Shown in pieces: positions 42,598 through 52,509 of a DNA stretch of 53,671 bases. The translations under genes and the position numbers were made by a program. Location: assembly GCF_025766255.1 (NCBI RefSeq), contig NW_026516865.1, positions 1 through 53,671 of the forward strand. Direction: 5' to 3'. Under the pieces are notes generated by a model. It had not been told where the DNA came from and did no database searches. It worked only from the letters and a program-made list of their open reading frames with translations. Origin of the DNA: Zychaea mexicana. Lineage: Eukaryota; Mucoromycota; Mucoromycetes; Mucorales; Lichtheimiaceae. The first letter of the stretch is position 1. Each line of letters starts with the position of its first letter.

Positions 42598-44349
42598 CTT
42601 CATGGTTGAAAAAACTAGAAAAAATGAGTAAGTCTAAGGATTTCTTAAATACAAATCCTGGGTTTAGAATATTTTTAAATAACTATAAGTTGTTAGAAGA
42701 TGACTTAAAAATGTATTTTGAAAATGAAAGAAATAGATAAATCCTTGATGCTGTTCTTGATTTTAAGTTTGTTAATCCCCTTTATTATGAAATATGAAGA
42801 TAATAAAGAACAATCAGTTACTACTTTATTTCATAGATTAGGAAAAACTTTATATAAAGAATGTTTATATCAAAAATATATTAAAGAAGTTGATGATAAA
42901 TCTAAGGATATTGTAACTTTTAATTTATATTTGAAGAATTATACAATGAATGAAGAGAATTTTATTAATATTGATGGTACTGTTATTAGTTATTTGGATA
43001 TGAAAAGTGATCTTTTTAATATCTTAGAGCGATATGATGTTAAAAGTAAATAAACTCATAGAGAAATTATTCCTAGTTACTAATTGAAAAACTATATTAA
43101 ATATTTAGGTATGATTGATGGTCATGAATTACCTATAGTATATCCACCTATTTATTGGGAACTAAATGATAACAAAAAATTTAAGATATATGGTGGATAT
43201 ATTACTAATAATATTAAGAATTTTAATCCTTTAATTAGAAGTAAAAGATTTACTGAATCAAATATTAAATTTATAAATAAAATGTCAATAAAAATAGTTG
43301 ATTATATGTCATCTATTGATTTCAATATTGATCTTAAAGTATTAGATTTTCTAATGAATCTGCTACTTAATAATGATTTAATTATTAAAACATTACATAA
43401 GGAGACAGATGAAATGAGTGAGATTATTAAAAAGAATAATAAAGGAAAAGAATTTGAAATTACAACTCATAATAGTAAATTCTTATATATTAATTCACTT
43501 TTAACTATTGCTAAACTTTATAGAGATGTTGAATAATTTTATTTTACTTTCTTTTTAGACTGGAGAGGAAGAGTTTATTGCCAAGGGGGTGAATTAAATT
43601 TCCAAGGTGGTGAATTAGCAAGATCATTATTGTTTTTTTAAAAAGGTAATGTATTATCTGAAAATGAATTAAGTTCATTAAAGGTTTATGGAGCAAATGC
43701 TTTTGGATTAAGTAAATCATCTATTACCAAAAGATTAGAATAGGTTGATCAACATTTTTCAGAAATCTTAGATTTAAATTCAGGATTATGGAGAAAAGCT
43801 GATGAATCTATGTTATTTTTAGCTTTTTGTTTTGAGTTACAAGGTTATAATAAAGATCCATTAAGCTTTATTTCTAGATTACCAATTTATTTAGATGCAA
43901 CATATAATGGTGTGCAACATTTAGCTGCAATGATTTCTGATTTTGATCTAGCTAGTAAAGTAATTTAGTTGAATCTGATATGAAAGATGATCCTAATAAT
44001 CTTTATAGTTTAATGTTAAATGCTATTAATGAAGAAATTAAGAAAATAGAGGAATGTGATCTAGAGTATGCCAGATTAAAGGGTTTAGTATTAAATAGAA
44101 AGATTGTAAAAAGAAGTTTAATAACTATTTCATATAGAGTTAAGATTAAAGAAATTTATGATCAATTAATTCAAGATCATTTTTCTATATATAAAAAAAC
44201 TGATGGGAAAATGTTTTATAAACTTAAAGATGAGAATAAATTAACTTTAATTACAAGTAAAGAATTAATGTTATTAGCTAAAATTATTCATAAATCATTA
44301 TATGTTGTACATCCTAAATTAAATGAATCATCTAACTATTTTAATCATC

Positions 44350-45579
44350 CGTACCACAAAATCGTCGTTGCTGCTTGGAAATGATATTGCATTTGTTCGT
44401 CGGATCTGCGCAATGTACCCTTTTGGAACGTCCATTCCCAACAAGCTGATTTGGTCGCCTATTGAGCAGTTTATAGATGGTAAGTGAATGCTGCTATATG
44501 TCAAGAAATTAATTATTTGTTTCTACGTACCACTGATAACGTAGCCTGTGATATCAATTTCGTGTAATAGTGATGGTGCTTCTTCAACAATTTGCAGCAG
44601 CATATCCTTCATTACAATGGGCATTTTCATGTAGCCATCCATTAACTCTTTTGTCTGGTCTACAGTGCTACCTGTCTCCATGCAACCGAGTCCCCTCCTC
44701 CCTCCAACATAAACGGCATCCCTCTTACGACCGGCGGCTCTTCTCTGGACTTCATTTATAGCTGATAGTTTGCACTTCTTGTTCTTGGCAATGGCGTTCG
44801 CCTTACTGCTTTTCTCTTTTCTATATTCATATATAACATAGTCAATAAGTCATGTGTCCTCTAGAGTTAGATGCAGTTAACGCTACTTACCCAGATACTA
44901 CTATGTCAGATCCAATGTAAATATTAATCACGAATCCAAACATTCTATACTGTTTATCTGTCTCTATGAAGCCATCCACATCGACATTTTTAATGAATAA
45001 CAAGGATGACGCCAACAACGTCATCGTGAACCGTACCAAGAGCAGATCATCACTGGGATCATGTTTAATTTGTTACGCAAACTTGTATGCTTCCTCAGTG
45101 GTCTTCTATAAGAAATGAGAATAGAACTAACCACATTAAAAAGACACTCGATTAACAAGCAGCTTGTCGTATCAATTTCGCGAATTCGTCCAACTGATCT
45201 TGAATACATTCGTCCATGGAAGGGAGCAGAGTTCGGCCGGTGTTACAGATCTCCTTCATCTCCCCCAGAGAAAACACATCATTCTAGTTATCGTCGTTGG
45301 TATCGAGGATCCAGGATTAGCGAATAAACAATATCTATAAATTTTACAGTAAACTGTAAATTTAGGATATTTTATTATTCTAGTCAAGCTCCAGATTCAA
45401 AGATTCTGTCGGGCATCGACCTAAAGGTCTAGCCTGGTTTTTCCAAAACATAATGGTTGAGAATAAACCTGGGGTTGAGAATTAACCTGGGGGTTGAGAA
45501 ATTATTCTTTTAAACAAAAAATTAATTTCACTCTTTATTATAAATACTTAAGAATTATATTACTTATAATTTTTTACAT
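44350..45579 (-). pseudogene. Hypothetical family gene, copy 3
   Basis: Same exons as the copy 1 gene: DQISLLGMDVPKGYIARIRR (about 44455-44350), GRKRDAVYVGGRRGLG with KMPIVMKDMLLQIVEE (about 44810-44528), TTEEAYKFA-type exon (about 45105-44890) and NDVFSLEEM-type exon (about 45330-45180). The 7-bp frame-breaking insertion near 45305 is shared with copy 1. The first exon seen in copy 1 is missing because the Tc1-like element enters the preceding intron at 45580. Confidence 0.55.
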
Positions 45580-45580
45580 A

Positions 45581-45765
45581 CAGTATTTTCAATAAGTAAT
45601 GTCGCAGCCAATGAAAATCAATGTCGCGCCCGATGAAAATCAATGTCGTTGTCCAATGGAAATCAATGTCACTAGCCAATGAAAATTTATGTCGCATGTC
45701 CAGAAACGGATGTCGCTTGCTTAGAAATCAATGTCGCATAGGTCAGCAAGGAATTTCTTGGCACA
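45581..45765 (+). repeat. Left terminal inverted repeat of composite Tc1-like element
   Basis: Pairs with 52323-52507. Only a few differences and one short indel over about 185 bp. Contains several ATGTCGC units spaced about 20 bp, plausible transposase-binding repeats. Confidence 0.9.
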
Positions 45766-45772
45766 CCAAAAA

Positions 45773-45780
45773 TATATATA
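45773..45780 (+). promoter_or_regulatory. TATA-like box of Tc1-like transposase
   Basis: TATATATA about 60 bp upstream of the ATG at 45840, followed by GGGG and a pyrimidine-rich tract. Position fits a fungal core promoter; not tested. Confidence 0.45.
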
Positions 45781-45839
45781 GGGGTGCGCTGCCTTTTTCC
45801 CCAAGCTTTTTTTTCTTCCTCACTACATCGCAATTCAAC

Positions 45840-47129
45840 ATGAGTGCACAATTTTTGTACAAAGATGGACAGGGAAATGTTGTTGATGAACATGGCAATC
45901 CGGAACCTATGGATTATATTGTTGACCAGGAACAATTTGTCGTTGAAACAATTACCTCTTACACTGAGTACTTAGAGAAGACGGCTTCTGTGGGATCTCA
46001 AAGCATCGCAATGCAGGTGGATAAACCAAGCAGCGAAGATTCTCATATGAAGAAAGTGGGTGAAAAGCGAGAATATGTATGCTACACTTGCCAAGATAAG
46101 ACCAGGTTCTTTAAGCTGAAGATTGACAAGTGCTTGACTGCATCAGCTGCAGCAAAACAGCTTAGTATTCATGTTCGCACTGCCCAGAGATGGGTTAAGC
46201 AGTATGATGAACGACCTGATAGTATTTTCGACAAGGGTAAAAAGTCTGGTCGTAGACCCATTTTGACTGCAGAACACAAGCAGACTGTCACCGACTTCAT
46301 TGATGATAATCCTTCTGCTGCAGTCATCGAAATAGCTGAATATTTAGCGAAGAAGTATAAGGACCTTCAAGTTTCTCGCAGCACTGTTTACAACTTCATG
46401 AGGTTTCACTGCAACCTTTCGTTGAAAAAAGCAGACTTTCAATCTGTTGAAAGAAACAGTGTGGAAAAAATTCAAGAGCGATATGACTGGGTCCGTCAGT
46501 GGGAACAAACTGACTTGAACTTCCTGACAAGCTGCGTATTTCTTGATGAGTCTGCATTTCATATAAACATGAAACGCACAAGAGCTTGGTCAAAGAAGGG
46601 TGTTCCTGCTGTTGTTACTGTTCCTACAACAAGAGCGAAAACAACGTCTATTTTAGGTGCCATCTCTGCTTCAGGCTTAATTAAGGTAAGCGTGAGAATC
46701 CCACAGCCTCGTAAAAAGAGAAATGCTGATGACCAATATGAGAAAGTGAGCACTGGCACTGTAACCGGTCACTACATCAGCTTTTTGAAGGATACTTTGG
46801 ATGAAATGGACAAGTTTCCTCACATGAAGGGACATTATATTGTTATAGATAATGCACCTATTCATGTCAACAAAGATATCGCAAAGTATATTCAGTATCG
46901 AGGATATAAATGTGTATATCTTCCTAAGTATTCTCCTGAGCTTAACCCAATAGAACAAATCTGGTCTGTGGCGAAAAGCAAGGTTAAGCGCAACCGGTTC
47001 CTGTCAGAGGACACCTTATCGACAAGGATCCGCGATGCATGCAACAGTGTAAGGTCAAGCGACTTCCAAGGGTTTGCTTCACATTCTCACAACTGCTGGG
47101 ATAAATGTCGGAACAAAGAAAACTTGTAA
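45840..47129 (+). CDS. Tc1/mariner DD34E transposase, 429 aa
   Basis: The start ATG at 45840 (MSAQFLYKDGQGNVVDEHGN) is preferred over an upstream in-frame ATG at 45621 because that one lies inside the terminal repeat and upstream of the TATA-like box. N-terminal variable region, then a paired HTH (ASAAAKQLSIHVRTAQRWVK) and a GRRPILT linker, second HTH (VSRSTVYNFMRFH), then catalytic motifs FLDESAFHINM (Asp), YIVIDNAPIHVN (Asp) and YSPELNPIEQIW (Glu) with 34 residues between the last two. No stop or frameshift. Catalyses cut-and-paste transposition at TA. Probably active or recently active. Confidence 0.93.
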   Translation: MSAQFLYKDGQGNVVDEHGNPEPMDYIVDQEQFVVETITSYTEYLEKTASVGSQSIAMQVDKPSSEDSHMKKVGEKREYVCYTCQDKTRFFKLKIDKCLTASAAAKQLSIHVRTAQRWVKQYDERPDSIFDKGKKSGRRPILTAEHKQTVTDFIDDNPSAAVIEIAEYLAKKYKDLQVSRSTVYNFMRFHCNLSLKKADFQSVERNSVEKIQERYDWVRQWEQTDLNFLTSCVFLDESAFHINMKRTRAWSKKGVPAVVTVPTTRAKTTSILGAISASGLIKVSVRIPQPRKKRNADDQYEKVSTGTVTGHYISFLKDTLDEMDKFPHMKGHYIVIDNAPIHVNKDIAKYIQYRGYKCVYLPKYSPELNPIEQIWSVAKSKVKRNRFLSEDTLSTRIRDACNSVRSSDFQGFASHSHNCWDKCRNKENL

Positions 47130-47791
47130 TATTGTACAGCCTCATTAATAACTAATAATATGCATTCAGGTAAGTATCAATCTTTTCTTTTTTTTCAGTT
47201 GCGCAATATAGGTAAGTAGCAGTGGTAGAAGTCGAATATGGTCAGGAGAAAAAGGGTCAATGACCTGGAAATGGGTCTGCCAAGAAAATCCTAGCTTGGC
47301 TATGCGACATTGATCTCTAAGCAAGTGTAACGACTTACTCGTGACACTGTGATGACTGCGCATATCAATATCTGTAATGGCCTCTTCATGACCTCGTGAT
47401 GTTTGCACACATATTAATTCACGCGCATCCATCTTCATAATTGAATCCATATAAATACCCAACACCCATTCATCAAATAGAAGTCAATTCGATTGTCTTG
47501 CTATATCTTGTCTTATCTGGTAACATCCAGTCATTCGACTATCTATCCGGAACTATCCCGTTCTTCCTGTCTTGTTCTGCTCGATCTTCGTCTCACCCTT
47601 TCAGTGATCTTTCAATCCGATCTCTGATTCTTGTCTTGTCTCATCTTATCTAGCGAAAGCACCTAGTACCTTGCCGTTTCCCCGGTTCCCATCTTGTCTT
47701 GTTTTGATTAATCTCTGGTCTTGGTCCTGTCTTGTCCTAGTCCTGAAACCTTACATAATTATAGCAAAACGATCTATTGCAAAACAGTTTA
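47130..47791. other. Internal spacer with degraded Tc1 end and CT-rich repeats
   Basis: About 47262-47330 resembles the inner part of the right terminal repeat (CTGCCAAGAAAATCC, CTATGCGACATTGAT), so it is probably the old right end of a shorter Tc1 copy. From 47495 to 47755 the DNA is full of short TCTTGTC/GTCTTG units. No gene recognised. Confidence 0.5.
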
Positions 47792-47861
47792 CAGTAGTTT
47801 GCGTTTGAAAATGTGAAAATCGAGATAGCAAGATGTAATTTTTAGATCGTATGATGTAATT

Positions 47862-48330
47862 TTGCCAAATACATTGTACTTTGGAAACGGTCGATGTCAT
47901 TTCTTTAAGCCTGATGTAATCATTGACAACAAAATAGCCGCACAGAATTTGGTAAGGTCAATTAACGCATTGGTACTGTTCTCCTGCGGCTTATTTGACG
48001 TGGTCTATTCTGACAAATACGAGTTCAGAATACGTGCATTAAGAAGTATTATCAGTCAAAGGAACAGCTCTTGAGAGACAAAGTAAAGATGCATTTATGG
48101 GATAAAGCAACATGAGTACAAAAAAAAAACGAATGGGGGTCGGCCAGGTGATCCATTTAAATGTTCACAGAGAGTTTAGTCAAAGGGGCGCTAGCACTAT
48201 GGTATCCATCCACATGACGTTTATCAACATTGGTCCCTAGGCAAATATGACTCGACAAAGAGGTATTTGGCAATGTATAGAAAGTTAGTACACAAAACTC
48301 GTCCAGAACCGTCAATATAAGTAGCTTACC
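47862..48330. other. Unassigned stretch in inner element
   Basis: A forward 70-residue open frame (47862-48074, MPNTLYFGNGRCHFFKPDVI) begins inside the inner inverted repeat and has no recognisable motif. I do not call it a gene. Confidence 0.3.
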
Positions 48331-48360
48331 GATTCGACGGTAGCACTTGGAAGAGCAAAA

Positions 48361-48806
48361 GACAGTATTGACCCTGGAGCCACGGCCCATGGTTTGGTTG
48401 TTGCAAAGAAGAAAACACATGGGGCGCTATTGTCTTCGGTAATTGGGAAACCGAGCGAGCTCCCAAAAGGATCAAGCTGACCAGAGACATACGCCATCAC
48501 CATAAGGTGTCCCAAAGCCATACGTAGTCCTATTGTCATCTCGTCTTCATACCCGACATCGAGTCAGTTCTTTTGATTCCAAGTGCACCTCATCCCGACA
48601 GTATTGACCCTGGAGCCACGGCCCATGGTTTGGTTGTTGTGAAGAAGAAAACACATGGGGCGCTATTGTCTTCAGTAATTGGGAAACTGAGCGAGCTCTC
48701 AAAAGGATCAAGCTGACCAGAGACATACGCCATCACCATAAGGTGTCCCAAAGCCGTACGTAGTCCTATTGTCATCCCGTCTTCATACCCGACATCGAGT
48801 CAGTTC
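48361..48806. repeat. Tandem duplication, 236-bp period
   Basis: CAGTATTGACCCTGGAGCCA occurs at 48363 and again at 48599, and about 205 bp following each are nearly identical, separated by a short CCAAGTGCACCTCATCC spacer. The minus strand of each copy is open (MTIGLR, then ALGHLMVMAYVSGQLDPF and FPITEDNSAPCVFFF), so it may be a duplicated exon of an unrecognised reverse gene. The few differences suggest recent duplication. Confidence 0.75.
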
Positions 48807-48945
48807 GAGATGGGCAAAAGGCAAAATATTTTTATGCTGCCCCAGTTTTAATTCCCACAGGCGACGTCATAGGCTTTTGAAATAAGAGTCCGACGTCAGC
48901 AAAATATGCTCGCGACACTTTCGCCTGCCTTCACTTGCATTACAC

Positions 48946-51080
48946 ATGGACCTTAGCGAGTATTACGATACGTACAACGGGAATGACAAGTACCGTCGCT
49001 TCTTTGCCGCAAATAGCCTTAAGGATTGGGGATTCTATCACTTCAAAAATCATTTTAAAAAAACAATGCGCAATCCTCCTTCGTCCAACATGCTAGAATC
49101 TTCCTACCGGAGGTGTCTCGACGCTATCCAGAAGGATTCCTCGACACCAGATAGCGTCAAGCAAGAACTAAAGAAGTTGTTAAAGGAGGTATGAACAAGA
49201 TAAGAATGATCCACGTTACCGTTTCCTCATCTTTTTCGTATTAGAACGACAATGGCACTTCGTCACCAGCAGTCTCGTCGAACACATATCACTTACACCA
49301 AGGAGATAATTCGTTCGCATTCGTCAACTCTACTAATTACGGGGCTAATATGGTTGGGAAGGAAGGTCCCGGTGACACCACCACCACCACCACCACCATC
49401 ACAGAACCACGCTCCGAAGGGTCTGTCCTTGGCAAACGAGGTAAGTTTTCCCGTTGTGCACGTATGTGTATACTTAGAGCTGATGATCTCATACAAAAAA
49501 GCAGCAAGTTCTGAAAACCAATCCGACCAGGATACGCATCCGTTACCCGCACAACGTGCCCGAACAGTGGAGATGATGTACAACGCGCTGGCTTCGAACG
49601 AGCCACAAAAGACTCCAGAGCCGATTACGCCCAAAGATTTTAGAAAAGCCGTGTACGAAGCTGGCGTCAAAGTGGTAAGCGCGCAGTTGGCTCATCGATA
49701 GTTGTGGATTAACATACCTTTTCTAGCTGAATAAGCAGCTGTCTCTCCAGGATGCCAGCGACCTGCGCAAGCTCCTGAACAATTTCACCGCATCTGATTC
49801 GCTTGGAGAGCAGCTGGACGTCATGTCAGCCAACCTTGCCCTAAAGATAAACTTGTCTGAAATTCACCAAGTCAAGGCATTGAAGCTTTCCTTGTCACGG
49901 ATCGTCGATACCGTCAATAGCCAAACTGAAAAGATATTTCGCAAGCATATTACCAATAGCAGCTTCTGGGAGCGAGTTACAAAAGTACAAGAAATTAACC
50001 TCGGCCATGGCATGGCCCCTGCGGTCAGGGCACTTTATGGTGAAATGATTGCCTTGGGCACGGATATCCCACCCGACATGAAGCAGATGTACCAAAACGC
50101 TGTAGAATGTCAGTCGTTATCAGCTAAAGAGGCGAAGCAATTGTACCTTGAGTCAGTAGCCAAAGCTGCGCCTATGTACAAGAAACTTGATACGAAGCTT
50201 TTGTGGATCGCGATTGCCGAGGAAAAGGTGGCTCTACTGAAATCTGACGACACCCAGTGCTTGCAATTATTGGATATCCTTGAAATTGTGGCCAAGGCTT
50301 GCCTGACTGACCCCGCCGCCTCCCCTAATGACAACGACAGTAGTGAACTCACTTGCTACAGGAAGTGTACGAAAATACTTGATGAGGTGCTAAACGGTAG
50401 CAGGCTGCAAATCTTCGATGGGGAGACGACGTGCAAAGCCTCCAAATCGATCGCAAAAATGCATAAAAGGGTTTTTGGTTCGAACATTCCGTTGAACAAA
50501 GGATTTGGGCGCCGGATCGATCTGATTCTTTCCGCTCAGAATGAGGAACTATCTATGAGCGAATGGAAGAGACTCAAAGTATCACCGCGAAAGTCGCTGA
50601 TCCAGCAGGCCAAGAACATTAGGATGAATGAATAAGGCCATCCTTTCCTATCTGCTGAGTCTTCCCATTGACGATAATCTCATGGATAATGTATATACCG
50701 TTGGTATGGACTTCACCGGCCCGATAGGGTATATGTTTGCGGTGAAACGCATCGAAGATGTGTATGTCTCTCGCCGTCTTTCAACGCTTGTAATACCTAT
50801 ATATCTCGATGAGCTACCTTCATTCATTGATACGCTGGACCGGTTGTATGCTTGGCGACAACACCACTGCAATCTCAAGGATATTGTTCTCCCGGCCATC
50901 CGAAGTCAAAAGCAAGCCGCACATTTCGCCAACATCTGCGGGTCTGATGATGCCAGTATTCCCGGATCACCAAACATTTACTTGACACCTACCAAAAAAG
51001 CTCATGGCAGATTGATTGATAATGACATCATTGAAAATGACGATGGTGATGACGCTGAGGAAGACTATGATAGTGATTAA
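48946..51080 (+). pseudogene. Cargo gene: hypothetical protein with PD-(D/E)XK-like motif
   Basis: Exons 48946-49188, 49245-49440, 49505-49674 (or from 49478, also in frame) and 49727-51080, joined by GT-AG introns of 37-64 bp. N-terminus MDLSEYYDTYNGNDKYRRFF, then a Thr run and GSVLGKR, a helical region (SLQDASDLRKLLNNF, LSLSRIVDTVNSQTEKIF), then FGRRIDLILSAQNEELSMSE followed by WK, which fits a D...ExK nuclease core (about 50500-50573). C-terminal block: NKAILSYLLSLPIDDN, VGMDFTGPIGYMFAVKR, LYAWRQHHCNLKDIVLP and an acidic tail. A 4-bp tandem GAAT duplication at about 50625 breaks the frame between KNIRMN and KAILSYLL; otherwise it would be about 650 residues. I recall relatives from Mucorales genomes. 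Nuclease activity is inferred from one motif. Confidence 0.6.
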
Positions 51081-52057
51081 TTGTTTTCGCCGGGAAAATC
51101 TTCCACGCTCAATTCTCCTTTATACCACCACACTGTACATTTTAGCAACTTTTAGTCCAATATTCTCATCCTGCAGCATCAATAAAAAAGGCTACACTCA
51201 TTGTTCTTGTAATTAGGGTGGCAACCGAAAGTATATGTCAAATATGTTTTCACCAATAAAACTAGTTTCAGCTTCTACAGAAGACGCTACGGAAAATACA
51301 TCTTCGGCCAAGCTGATATTCACCAAGTGCTAAATGGAAATTTGTTGCATACTAAGACGAAAAATACTGTCAGGGCGGGGCAGGGTTCAAGGCAGGGAGA
51401 GTTGATCTGTTTTTTCAACAGGACAAGAGACGAGGGCAATGGACGGGGAGCAAGGTTGGCTTTACCAGGATACAAAGGGTACAAGATACAAGATACAAGA
51501 TACAAGATACTTCTCTATAGCAGTCTATGATCCCACTATTTATATTCTAACACTAAGCAAAGAGGATAAGATATAGAGGCTTGAGAGGGCCGAGGGATAA
51601 CGGGCTGGTGGATAACGGGCTGATGGAGGCTGGAGAAAAGGAGGCAGGAGTAACACGTGATCCATGCCATGGCTCATGGTTCATGACAAATACTAAGCGC
51701 CAATCATTAGGAAAAATCCAATATTGGATCCCGTGATTGCCTTAATTACTGATGCTTTGATCTGGGGAATATCATGCTACTTTGGTTCCTCTTTTTGGTA
51801 TTCCCTCCTTTTTGGCATGCTAGTGACGCCTTGGACTCAGCACCTTCTCGACATGGGGTTGTTGCATACATCGAGTACTCCAGTTACTCAATCCAGGCGA
51901 GTCGATCTTACCCATCTAATAGATCTGACATGTTTATATAACCCTTCTTAGCATCCTCGGCTTACCGACCGTATCAAATTCTGTGTGGCTATTTTCTTTC
52001 TGTGTCGCGGAAGAAGCTTTATGCCAACATCCAGGCACATGCTCCACTTTACGTTCT
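51081..52057. other. 3' region of inner element
   Basis: No gene supported. Contains four-fold ATACAAG-type units (about 51478-51510) and two GGATAACGGGCTG units (51595-51622). A 75-residue open frame at 51724-51951 is hydrophobic at first but unsupported. Confidence 0.35.
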
Positions 52058-52210
52058 GTTGCCATTAGTCACATCAAGGTCCAAAAAAATGACATCGACT
52101 GTTTCAAAACTACAATGTGTTTGGCAAACCTACATCGCAGAATCTAAAAACTACATATCGCTATCTCAACGTCTACATTTTCAAACGCAAACTACTATAT
52201 CTTACAGCAA

Positions 52211-52305
52211 TGGCGAACGATCTATGACGAGAAATGGCGAACGATCTATGAGAGCAATAGCTAACGATCTATGGCGAGATATGGCAAACGATCTATGGCA
52301 ACAAT
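52211..52305. repeat. Short tandem repeat, about 24-bp period
   Basis: AACGATCTATG occurs at 52216, 52240, 52263 and 52287 with GGCGA-type spacers. One AAACGATCTATTGC copy lies outside the left inner repeat (about 47768). It lies between the inner and outer right terminal repeats. Confidence 0.7.
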
Positions 52306-52322
52306 GGGTAGACGATTTTTAG

Positions 52323-52507
52323 TGTGCCAAGAAATTCCTTGCTGACCTATGCGACATTGATTTCATTGGCTGCGACATCCGTTTCTGGACATGCGACATA
52401 AATTTTCATTGGCTAGCGATATTGATTTCCATTGGACAACGACATTGATTTTCATCGGGCGCGACATTGATGTTCATTGGCTGCGACATTACTTATTGAA
52501 AATACTG
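52323..52507 (-). repeat. Right terminal inverted repeat of composite Tc1-like element
   Basis: Inverted partner of 45581-45765, ending TACTTATTGAAAATACTG and followed by TA. Confidence 0.9.
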
Positions 52508-52509
52508 TA

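Larger units (their letters stand above)
38396..44350 (+). mobile_element. Mitochondrial-plasmid-like DNA, copy 3
   Basis: Same order as copy 1. Interrupted by a pogo-type MITE in ORF1 (39030-39418) and by a B-only Harbinger-like element in the polymerase (40756-42597). The right junction with the hypothetical gene (near 44350) is the same as in copy 1, so the truncation predates duplication. Confidence 0.75.
40353..44350 (+). pseudogene. Plasmid-type RNA polymerase, copy 3
   Basis: N-terminal part 40353-40755, an inserted element, then 42598-44350. TAA stops at 43081 and 43534 replace CAA seen in copy 2, and a further TAA at about 43051 replaces AAA. DWRGRVYCQGGELNFQGGEL (43557 on) and motif A LDATYNGVQHLAAM (near 43895) are intact, and SGLWRKADE retains the Trp lost in copy 1. 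The motif B region shows the same G-to-R change in ITISYR. Truncated before motif C at the same place as copy 1. Confidence 0.85.
47792..52197. mobile_element. Inner inverted-repeat element carrying the cargo gene
   Basis: CAGTAGTTTGCGTTTGAAAA at 47792 pairs with its inverted counterpart ending at 52197; similarity (roughly 80 percent by eye) runs for about 140 bp (47792-47930 with 52058-52197). TA dinucleotides lie at both borders (47790-47791, 52198-52199). It contains the multi-exon cargo gene and a tandem duplication but no recognisable DDE transposase. Either a non-autonomous Tc1-like element that captured a gene, or an element mobilised by the gene it encodes. Confidence 0.65.
45581..52507. 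mobile_element. Composite Tc1-like element, 6927 bp, with cargo
   Basis: Terminal inverted repeats of about 185 bp starting CAGTATTTTCAATAAGTAAT are almost identical at the two ends (45581-45765 and 52323-52507) and are flanked by TA (45579-45580, 52508-52509). The repeats contain internal ATGTCGC and CCAATGAAAATCA units. A DD34E transposase lies near the left end; a degraded related end (47262-47330) and an inner inverted-repeat element with a cargo gene follow. Near-identity of the two outer ends suggests that the whole 6.9 kb moved recently as one unit. Confidence 0.8.

Noticed and set aside
45621..45839. Upstream in-frame start for the Tc1-like transposase
   Set aside because: It lies within the terminal inverted repeat and upstream of the TATA-like box; the ATG at 45840 is the likely start.
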